Origin: Yponomeuta sedellus | Lineage: Eukaryota > Arthropoda > Insecta > Lepidoptera > Yponomeutidae | Reading direction: 5' to 3' | DNA length: 64,000 nucleotides | Assembly: GCA_934045075.1 (NCBI GenBank) | Contig: OW203725.1 | Span: 21,177,214-21,241,213, forward strand | Shown here: positions 55,331-64,000 of the stretch, piece after piece | Layout of the letters: each line of letters starts with the position of its first letter | How positions within the stretch are numbered: position 1 is the first letter of the stretch | The notes under the pieces: generated by a model | Databases searched by the model: none | What the model was told of the DNA's origin: nothing | What the model saw: the letters and a program-made list of their open reading frames with translations, nothing else | Translations under genes and position numbers: made by a program

Positions 55331-57779
55331 TCTTTGAGAAAGAGTCTGTGCCCTGCAATACATCCTGCATTCATATCCACTTCATTTTTTATATGTTCTG
55401 CAAAGTAAACACTAAAAAACTCAATTAATTTTATAGCAATTTTCACCACCTACAGATAACAAGCAAGGCCTTAAAAGCACATTTGCCAAAACCAGCCGCG
55501 GTTTGCGGAAATCTATTTAAGTCCTATGTAAAGAGCGACTAACGTTAGCAATATAAAGTCACAAATTTGTAATTCCAATCTCCGTATATTGTGTTTACAC
55601 ATGGGGCAGGTTAGGACTCATAATACCTGCACTGCGCGGGACTATACATACGTATGGGTCATGTTTACACGCCGCCCCAGTTGATTCAGGGGTCCCCAAG
55701 TAATAACAGCAGTGTCCCTTGAGTTTGGAACAATCGTTACTTTGTTGTGTGCTACTTTACCTACTTAAGCCGGCTCCTCAAGGGGTAATTCATATGCAAA
55801 CGTAGTTTGGTTTTTATTTAATAACGACATGCCAGATCGACATTTGCCTATAGCTACCTTTAGAGGCCACAGATCGAGCTTTGATTGTCTTCACAATTAG
55901 AAAGAAACTTTTTTTTGAACTAAAACATTCGCAAGTTTACATTATATCATATTTTTTTCAATCAATTAATCATTTATTGTTATGTCATGTGAATATTACA
56001 GCTGGTAAATATAATTTGATAAGGTACATGACACCCTGCAAGGGCACTACAATACTATTATACTATGTATACAAACTTCAACTCACTTAAAAAAATGTTG
56101 ACATTAAAATTCTAAAATATTAAACGTAAATTAACGTATATATATATATATATATTAGCTTTCACTGAAGTGAGGATTGACCCCAAGGGAGCCCATTCTC
56201 GGCCATGCGAATTGAAAGCGTAGCCGCAAAATATTCGAAGGATTAGACATTTTTCGCATAAAAATCAGTTTCAGCGAGTCAAACTTCATTAGCAAATAAT
56301 TCGTATACGACTCTAAGCCGTATGACTTGAATTCTACATAAAAAGCCGACCGACATCTAATTGTGTAATGATTACGACATTATGACATTTTCTCTTTTCT
56401 TATATTTTTATCCTAACTTTTTATACTTTTACGATAATATTTCTATTCATTTTAGTCTAAAATTTTTGGTGACTTTTGGCACGGTCAGCGACGCCGATTG
56501 TAACAAAATGCATAATTATAAACTCAAGCGAAAATTACTAAGGGCTAGTTTCTGAATTCAGAATTTCGCTAAGTAAATACTTAACTTACGAGATTTGTGT
56601 AATATGTGGTGTAGTTTATATACAAACCTATTTAGAGGCTAAAAATTCCACCCATGCCGGGATGGAATTTTTTCTTTGTATGACACTAGCACGGGTTAGT
56701 GCATTAAACATTTTATGTTTAATGCACTAACCCGTGCTAGTGTCATAGTAATTGTACAGAAAAGTTTTAAAACATTTTAAACAAAACACTCAATAAATTG
56801 TAGTTTCGATTGTATTTCCTATTTCTTTAGTTTTTAATCCCTAAATTCACTTGACGTCTGAAAAGGGTTTGTTCAATGACAAAGGTAAGCCTTGAACTTA
56901 AAATAATAATGTTAATTACTGTGCCACTAGACCGAGTCATCTAGAGAAACAGCTTTCTGTTTGATTCTCACTCTTATTCCACGTTCTATTCGAGTTACTC
57001 TTGCGTAGCTGCGATGAATTGTCTACAGCGATCCTTTAACTTTCTAGAAAGCTTCGGTATCTACTCAAAGCAACTTTAATTAAGCTCTAATAAGGGATTA
57101 GTGCGTAGGTACTGTCTTAAGACTCGCAAGGTATTATGAGAAAGGGTTTATACATTTACAATTCTAAGTAAAAGTTTGGAAACCTTCAAGAATATAGCGT
57201 CGTTGTACTGCGAAAACCCGGTAAATCACAGATTTGCCATTTTTAGTTTTAAGCAATTGAAAGTTCAGTTGTGAATATTTATTATTGAAGTGTAATATAA
57301 ATGGAATTCATGCAAAAGAAATCAATCTTCATCTTATAGTTTGCCTAATAAATTGTATTTTAATGGCCTATACTTGTGAGATTTCTAGAAAAAAATACCC
57401 TTAAATCAAAGGGATATCTATATACAGGGTTTTCCCTGAGGAAATGTAATTAGTTTCTTTTAAGGCATATTATGCCTATTCGAAGCAGAATTAGTAAAAC
57501 TATTTAGATTATTGTAATTGTGTAACAGTGTTGAAATTCGCATTTAATGTCAGTCTGACTAACAGAAGTTAAAATAAATAAAAAATAATCATTTTTACTG
57601 GGTTTTACCTGTAGTGAAAATGGCTTATGATAAGACTTAAAACCTACTCTGAAAAAAATTTTGATTATTTTGAGGATTTTAAGCAAATAAAACCAATTTA
57701 TAAGTACCAAAATAATATGTCATATTATTTCACAGAGCTACAATAAAAAAAATTACGAGTAGTATTAGTCTGAAGAATC
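55331..57779. other. intron sequence, largely unannotated
   Basis: 2.4 kb of AT-rich intron. The only structures are a (TA)n at 56138-56155 and a remnant of the tRNA-like element at 56625-56746, which ends in a perfect palindrome (56680-56746: 32-bp arms beginning ATGACACTAGCACGGG, 3-base loop). Confidence 0.5.
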
Positions 57780-58440
57780 TTCGTCTGAGGCATTGCAATC
57801 TGGCAATCTATCCTTGCCTACAGCATCTGTTTGTAACCCTTGAAACCAAGGATGTAGCTCCTCTGGAATTACGCCTTTGATGCAGAGTTTTGCTGCAACT
57901 CTCCCGTCCCTTTTTTTTAGCAACACTAATCTTTAAAGGAGCTATGTGTAGCTGTTTTAGTTCTTCTTAAAATATATTTTTTTCTTGCTTAGTTTCTACT
58001 GAAGACGTAGCATTTGCGATTCTTTTGTTCTTATTTCTCGTGACATAGCCGTGCTTTGATGGTTGTTTGGGTTCTGGAGACGATGCACTAGTTTTAGTTT
58101 CATTTTTCTCGAATTTCCGTGAGACATCAATGGTTGAATACTTTTCGGACATGTCATAATTAAAGAAAATCTTTGACTCTCCTTTAATGCGCCTCAGGCG
58201 TTTAATTTTCAACCATTTAACTTGGTTTCCGTCGGTGTATTTTGTGGTGTTAATTAATATTTTAAACTCATTGTGTTTAAATTCTTTGACAAGCAATGAT
58301 ATAAATCAATGAACAGTGCGTCATTTCTATCATTTCCACGACTGGTCCCCAATACAATGGACACTTATCGTTCTCGTAAGCGAGTTCAGAATAACCCTTT
58401 ATATGAGGCCTGACGGGAGGTCGACGCAGTATTAAAATCA
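57780..58440 (-). pseudogene. broken coding remnant of unknown repeat-borne gene
   Basis: Read on the minus strand in three successive frames: RRPPVRPHIKGYSELAYE and WGPVVEMIEM (about 58440-58310); FKILINTTKYTDGN, VKWLKIKRLRRIKG and KIFFNYDMSEKYS (58296-57967); then GVIPEELHPWFQGLQTD with an acidic end NASDEDSSD and TAA near 57770. Coherent composition across frames suggests one protein of about 200 residues with two frameshifts, one of them in a homopolymer run near 57918. The family was not recognised. It ends only about 40 bp from the host transmembrane exon, antisense to it. Confidence 0.55.
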
Positions 58441-58480
58441 ACTTTTTGCTAATAGAAATACGTTTCTTTTTTGCCCGCAG

Positions 58481-58565
58481 ATATTGTGATCCCGTCGCTC
58501 CTCATAGCGGCGCTGTTCATCGGCAATGCCTTCATCGTCCTCATCATCTATAAGTACAGGAAACG
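58481..58565 (+). CDS. single-pass membrane protein, transmembrane exon
   Basis: 85-bp exon, acceptor TTTTGCCCGCAG and donor GTGAGT. Encodes IVIPSLLIAALFIG, then NAFIVLIIYKYRK: a hydrophobic helix of about 22 residues followed by a basic stop-transfer, which predicts a type I topology with the C-terminus in the cytosol. The intron before it is 8355 bp and carries the piggyBac-like and RT relics. Confidence 0.88.
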
Positions 58566-58950
58566 GTGAGTTTCGTTTTGAATCAATTATCCAGCCCATA
58601 TTCGTCCACTGCTGGATATAGGCCTCCACCAAGGCACGCCACTTCTTCTTGTGAGCTTAAGTGACAGACAAAAGATGGTCAGAGTGGAGTTTTTTTTCCC
58701 GCTGCCTTTTTCCCCACTACATTACGGCCCGAAGGCAGCGGCTTTCACTTTCATGTTACATTGCATTTGACATTCAGCAAACAGAATGTTAATTCTTTAC
58801 GTTGAAATTAATTGAATTGAATTGAATAACAAAACAAATGTCGATAGAGGGTTCCATTCTCGTTGGACGCCATCGTACGTGATCCTAGGTAGTTGTACCA
58901 CTGGACTGGGCAGCCTGGGTGTATTTCTGTGTTTGTGGTAAGCTTACCTG
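58566..58950. other. intron 2, LINE tail piece
   Basis: CGTCCACTGCTGGATATAGG near 58603 resembles a LINE tail; the rest is unrecognised. Confidence 0.45.
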
Positions 58951-59282
58951 AAGCGCTCGTAGCCTAGTCGAACCGAGTGATTGGAATCAATCATTCGAGT
59001 TAAGCATCAACAGGCGCAGTCAGGTACAGGATGGGTGAGCGCTTCCATGCTTCGCAAGGCACGTTAAGCCGTTGGTGCCGGCTATCATTGTAATGGCAGT
59101 CGTTAAGCCATTTCAGAAGCCTTATGGGCGGCTTGATAACTTCTCACAGTAAGGCCCGCCACTGTCTTACAATCCTCCACCCTACCCTGACTTGGTCCCC
59201 GTGGTGGAGTATGGCCTAACCTTCCTGCGGTGCAGGAAGAGACCCGTGCCCCAGCAGTGGGGACATACAAGGGTTGATAACG
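58951..59282 (+). mobile_element. 5S-derived SINE with internal deletion
   Basis: GAAGCGCTCGTAGCCTAGTC, GTTAAGCATCAACAGGCGCA, GGATGGGTGAGCG, then a jump to GCTTCGCAAGGCACG. Ends GGGACATACAAGGGTTGATA. Confidence 0.8.
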
Positions 59283-59349
59283 AAGTATTTACTTAGCGAA
59301 ATTCTCAATTGAGAAACTGGTCATATATCTTTAATCATTATCGGACCCC

Positions 59350-59575
59350 CTTAGACGTGGTGGTAGCAGAGCGGTAGAACGCCCGGCTTCTCAATCGGGA
59401 GGTCGTGAGTTTGAATTCCAGCATGTACCAATGACTTTGTTTTCTAAGTTATGTATATTTGTGAACGTATAGTAGCAATACCACTCGCTAAATGTTAATG
59501 AAAGCATCGTGACGAAACCCTAGTCTCTGAAGTGTTAACATACCTCAGCGCTTGCTGCGTACTGCGCCCAGCTAC
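59350..59575 (+). mobile_element. tRNA-derived SINE, family C, full length
   Basis: A box GGTGGTAGCAGAGCGG, B box GAGTTTGAATTCC, body CATCGTGACGAAACCC. Confidence 0.75.
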
Positions 59576-59583
59576 GAGGCTAA

Positions 59584-59711
59584 CCCCCTGTTTCTGGTAC
59601 ACTAACAAGTCGTTAATCTACTGCTGTCAGTTGGCCAAAGTGCATACGAAAAAAACATTTGACAGTTGTTAACCGTAGATTAACAGATTGTTAATGTACG
59701 AGAAACTGGGG
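59584..59711. mobile_element. 128-bp foldback MITE
   Basis: Arms CCCCCTGTTTCTGGTACACT..GTTAATCTAC and inverse, imperfect. It lies 90 bp before the last host exon. Confidence 0.7.
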
Positions 59712-59804
59712 ATAAGTGCGGAAAATATCAAGTTTAACTAACTATCGGACCCTCTTATCTTTGATCTCGCTAATACTCATGTATGTCATCTCTTCCTCCC
59801 ACAG

Positions 59805-59889
59805 AAAAACTGACGACAGCGATGAAGAGTTCAACACTATTCCGCTGAGCGTGAACGGCAATCTCCACAACGCCGGAAATGCCGTCTAG
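59805..59889 (+). CDS. single-pass membrane protein, C-terminal exon
   Basis: Acceptor TCTTCCTCCCACAG. Encodes the cytosolic tail KTDDSDEEFNTIPL, then SVNGNLHNAGNAV, and stops at TAG (59887-59889). DDSDEE is a good casein-kinase-II-type acidic cluster of the kind used in trafficking signals. Function beyond that is not inferable. The preceding intron is 1239 bp and contains a 5S SINE, a SINE C and a foldback MITE. Confidence 0.88.
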
Positions 59890-60849
59890 CCGCGCTGCGC
59901 ACACGTATCGCAACCGTATTGCCACTATAATAAAATCCAAAATTGAAAATATGCGACAGCCCACCGTTGCTATGCAGAGCAAAACTTGTAATCGTTGGTC
60001 TAAAACATAATGCAACAATGTCTTTCAAAGGTTGACCGAAATTGTCATCTACGTTTTTTTATTGGAATAAAAAAACCACTTTATTGATCCCAATAAAAAA
60101 AATCGAGATAGTGTCACTGTGTCAGTGATTCTTTAACAAAGACGAATTGTAGTTTATTATTACAATTCGAGGTAAATTGCGTTTCAGAGATACAGCGTAC
60201 TTATTAATCTGTGGGTTAGTTGACGTTGCAATGTATGTTGAATTGTCATAATACCATAAATTGAGTTCTATAAAACAAGCTGCTGGAGTGGTCTTCAAAA
60301 TCACTTATATACTTACTAATATTAATCAACGTTGAAACAAAAGAAAACTTGAATGTCGTTCCATTTAAATTTTTATGATCAACCTGCGTTGACAAAGTTT
60401 TCGTTTTGTTATTTCTCATTATAATGTGTACATTTTTGACGGATTTTCTGTCTATGGCGGCACTAGAAAATCATAATTATGATGGAATTTTTCACCTCTA
60501 AATGAATTAATTTACTTATTTTCACAAAAACAATAAATTAAAACCGGTTTAATAGCGACTAAAACTATGTCCTCTATGTACATCTCAAGTCATCAAAAAT
60601 ACTATTTTCACAAAATGTTATTTAAAAGTAAACTATTTTTAATACCAATAAAAATACAAAATGAGCGAGACAATTCAGAGCAGAAACGGGGATTCCTATT
60701 TTTTTATTTCTAATATTAATGAAGGTCATAGCAAATAACGAGAAAAGCAAGAAAAAAAAAATAATATGAATATCAATTCATATAGTTTTCTATGTTATTT
60801 TTTTTCTTGTACATCTACTTCCTTCTCTAATGTATTAGTCCAGTTCTTC
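59890..60849. other. 3' UTR and flank of host gene
   Basis: AT-rich, with several AATAAA motifs; no other gene. Confidence 0.5.
60066..60097 (+). terminator. candidate polyadenylation signals of the host gene
   Basis: AATAAA at 60066-60071 and 60092-60097, about 180-210 bp after the stop codon. Further AATAAA motifs at 60532 and 60646 allow a longer 3' UTR. Confidence 0.55.
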
Positions 60850-61320
60850 CAAAGGTTGTCTGGAAGAGATCACTTTTAGTGATAAGGCCGCCGTCTGTAC
60901 TCTGAGGTTAAAAAATATCTCTGTAATTTCCATTTTTATGTACATTAAAGTGTTCTCTATCTATCTATCAATAGACTTAATTTTTTCTCGCTTTTCTGGC
61001 TCACAATCTAAAGTAATGAATATCTGTATTATTTTATATTTAAAAACGCGTTTCTTCGAAACACTCCTAAGGACTGACGAAACAAATATATATTGCGAAT
61101 GTGAGTGGAAGGGCTGGTAAGGGACGTACCAGACGGACTTACATTGACCAAATAGGAAATGTAGCAAAGGGAAAGATAAAAAGTACCCGGAACCGGCGTG
61201 CATGCATGCAACGACTTAGGAACGTTGATGAAGCGAAGGTGATCTGTCAGGATCGTGGCAAGTGACAGTCCCTGGTCTCTGCCTACCCCTCTGGGATACA
61301 GGCGTAAAGTTATGTATGTT
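60850..61320 (+). repeat. two LINE 3' ends in series
   Basis: 60850-60968: GTGATAAGGCCGCC tail ending TTAAAGTGTTCTCTATC then (CTAT)n. 61073-61320: CTGACGAAACAAATATATAT to GTTATGTATG, the same family as 508-829, with its frame disrupted. Confidence 0.7.
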
Positions 61321-62347
61321 TTACGTGTTTAGTGTTCTCGTAATACCTACTCTTAGTATCAAATAATAAAATATTAAAAGATTTTAAGGGAAATTACGTA
61401 TTAAAAGGATTTAAAACGCCCATTTAGTTTTATCAATAAAGGAGATTACCAATATTTTTAAGAAAATAAAAGATTACAATACCTACTGCTTTCAGCCATT
61501 TTGACTAAAGTATCCATCGCACCGCGCGACATCACGCTTAGGTTAACATTGGTACACTGCTTTGTTGTGACTACTAGCAGAGAAGTGATTATACGATGTA
61601 ATACACTGGCTCAGCGACCCGAAGTGGGTCATGGCTTCTGACATAAGTAGTCGCCTCTTTGTCTTGCTTTGTCCTGGTCTCTGCCTACCTGGGATACAGG
61701 CGTGAGGTTATGTATGTATGTACTCCTAAGGAAACGGAAAGGGAAAGAGGTAACCACAAATTACTTAAACCGACTCTGAGGAGTGTTTTACAACAACCCT
61801 GTTGTCTTAAAATAACACCGTTTTAACAACACAACGCAATATATTTGTCATTTTGATAATAAGGACCAAGTGCCCCAAAAGGTAACTTACGGATATTTTA
61901 GACTTGTTTTTTTTTCAACTACATTTTTTCTGTGAAAGAATTTCCTAATCTTCTTAGTAGCCAATGACCTTCATTTTCTAAAGAAAGAAAGAAATTTGAT
62001 TTTCTAGGTCGTCATATACGAGTATTAGGTACATGACACATTGTGTCTAAACAATACGATCAAAATACTGCAGTAAAATTTGCGGCCTAAATTTGTGCCA
62101 CGTGTAAAAGCAGCCTTAGCGACTTTCATCAACGGTTTGTTTACATCCAGGGAAAGCAGAGCTGGAATGAAATGTAGTGGTATCGTAATTAAATTGTGAA
62201 TCGTATCGTGAACTCCACGAGCGCAACACGAGATCTTTAAACAAATATACTTGTTTCTGGCTTAATCCTGAAGTGTGCGTGTGCATTCTTGATATCATGC
62301 TACGTACGTATTCCCGTATCATAAGCCATCAAGGGGCAATCAAGGGG
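61321..62347. other. unannotated with a short LINE end
   Basis: TGTCCTGGTCTCTGCC..GGTTATGTATGTATG at 61672-61712 is another 3' end of the 508-829 family. No gene is supportable. Confidence 0.5.
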
Positions 62348-62658
62348 CAGAGTGCTTAGTGCGAGTTTGACAGATCCAATCGAATAACTTTACTACCGCG
62401 TTAATCGAGCATTGAGTAGTGAGTATGAGTAAGTTAACCGTTCGAACTGGCAAAACGTTGTCACAGTACAGCTCGCAATCGCGTTTATTCGTGTTTTGGC
62501 TGGTAAACGTGTTCACTTCTCAACGTAAACCATTACAACTCGCACTCAGCAATTTTAATTTCCATACTCGTCGCTAGGTGGCGCTTCCTCGATGCCATAG
62601 AAATATGAGTTTACGTTAACGCGATCGAGTAGTTAAAAAACTCGCACTAAGCACTCTG
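62348..62658 (+). mobile_element. 311-bp inverted-repeat MITE, copy 4
   Basis: Both TIRs intact; same orientation as copy 1 and very similar over the whole length. Confidence 0.88.
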
Positions 62659-63249
62659 TTCATTTATTCATCATAATCAATCAACCTGTACTTATCCACT
62701 GTTGGATTTCTAAACATATGTTTCAAAATAACTGTACAAAAACGGTACGATAATTTGTCTAATGTAGTATAGCGATGGTACGCATTTAAGTTACCCAGTT
62801 TTCTTTTGGAACATTATACCTCATGTTGTTTTTGTGTACAAATATTTAAATACTTACTAAAATAGAAGAAATCTATCTTTTACTATGTCCATACTTGAAC
62901 GACCTGAGAATGTTGTTAAGTACTTTTGAACACTAAATTATTGTAATTAGCGGAGCCCTTTAGGAGTTAAGTAAGGACTGATATTGGTAATGACGAAAAA
63001 TAATACTCAAGATTGTTGCAGTCTAGAATTCTAGATGTAGTGTGACACACGGGATCATATTTTTTTGGTACCGAAAAATTGAAACGAACTTATCTCCTTT
63101 TCTTGCAGTACCAATAGGTATTTTTAGTCACAATGGATTAGTCAAACGCTATATACAAAAGCATAATAGCAAAAGCGATACGTATTACGAATTTGGCTTT
63201 CAAAATAGTATATGTGCAACGCCTTCATTATCTAACTTTTCACTTATAC
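62659..63249. other. unannotated sequence
   Basis: No feature is supportable. Confidence 0.4.
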
Positions 63250-63470
63250 ATATTATTTAAAAACCTATTTAGAGGCTAAAAATTTCACCCATGCCGGGAT
63301 TTGAACCCGCAACTTCTGGCGCTCTACCAATTGAGCGCTGGCACGGATAGCCAGAGGTTGCGGGTTCGAATCCCGGCATGGGTGAATTTTTTAGCCTCTA
63401 AATAGGTTTTTAAATTTGTCCTTAGCACGGGTTAGTGCATTAAAAATAAAAATAGTATAATTATACATGT
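63250..63470. mobile_element. tRNA-like element in palindromic configuration
   Basis: An inverted 3' half (CATGCCGGGATTTGAACCCG) meets a forward tRNA-like half (GAGCGCTGGCACGG..GGGTTCGAATCCC) near 63335. Together with the outer arms this makes one long inverted repeat of about 220 bp. Confidence 0.75.
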
Positions 63471-64000
63471 TATGTATGCCAAGGCGGAATGTTTACTAAG
63501 CTCTGCGGTATGATGTAGATGTAAGGCATAATATGTATCACACATAGTTGATACGGCATTTCGTCGGATATCTGCTATTTGGCAGTGATATTGGGCCACA
63601 TATTTGTACGAATAAGTCTAGCAGATATTTAATTTTTACACATAGATGTATACGTAAAAAATTACATAATCAAGGCGCAGCTCAAAAATGCAATCGCAAA
63701 TCGATCCGTGTGTACCAAGCTTAGTTTTGCACCTGAAAAAAATATATTCACTGCCTAAGTTTTTCTATGTCTTAAAAGGTCAATTAGTAATGATTATTTA
63801 TAATTAAACTTTTAGATATTCTTTTGTGATCTTTATTTAATTACTTCGACGTTGTTATTTCGAGGAGCGAGTATTGGATAGTCTGTACGAATAAAGCACT
63901 TTATCTTTACATTTGTGTTTCATTTCTGCACCGAGAAACTCGTCTAATTTCCGGTGAATGACTTTCTGGTGAAGGAACTTACCGGTGAGAAGAGTATATT
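63471..64000. other. unannotated sequence
   Basis: No feature is supportable. Confidence 0.4.

Overview
This is an AT-rich, repeat-saturated stretch of an insect nuclear genome, most likely from a moth or butterfly (Lepidoptera). The evidence is GT-AG introns, only one host gene fragment in 64 kb, many short interspersed repeats of types familiar from lepidopteran genomes, BEL/Pao, Transib, piggyBac-like and hAT elements, and very long (TATG)n and (TAA)n microsatellites. Assignment below order level cannot be made by eye.

Host gene: three exons on the + strand (50036-50125, 58481-58565, 59805-59889) splice in matching phases. They encode the C-terminus of a single-pass membrane protein: a short luminal stalk, one transmembrane helix, a basic stop-transfer and a 30-residue acidic tail ending at TAG. 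The 8.4 kb intron between the first two exons is filled with a piggyBac-like relic, a reverse-transcriptase fragment, repeats and hairpins. No earlier exon of this gene was identified in the window.

Mobile elements: (1) 41645-44588 is a complete-looking Transib (RAG1-like) transposon on the minus strand. It has an intact two-exon transposase of 654 codons, RSS-like CAC..TG ends and a perfect 5-bp target duplication, and it lies inside a 5S-rRNA-derived SINE. (2) 16397-22766 is a very young BEL/Pao LTR retrotransposon: its 370-bp LTRs differ at one base and it has a 5-bp target duplication. A frameshift and a stop break its polyprotein. It sits in the terminal repeat of an older MITE. (3) 52084-53488 is a piggyBac-like transposase with introns that has lost part of its catalytic core. 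(4) 27303-27725 is a small hAT derivative nested in a tRNA-like element. (5) Non-LTR retrotransposon fragments are scattered throughout.

Small repeats dominate the rest. A roughly 370-bp 5S-rRNA-derived SINE family has about sixteen loci in two subfamilies. A tRNA-like unit bounded by long inverted repeats recurs about ten times. Other families include three more tRNA-like SINE families, a 311-bp inverted-repeat MITE (four copies), several foldback MITEs, and Helitron-like fragments. Three of the large microsatellites directly follow non-LTR 3' ends.

The first 41 kb and the last 4 kb contain no supportable host gene. Nested insertions with recognisable target duplications give a partial relative chronology: 5S SINE before Transib, MITE before BEL/Pao, tRNA-like element before hAT, and a tandem array before a foldback element.
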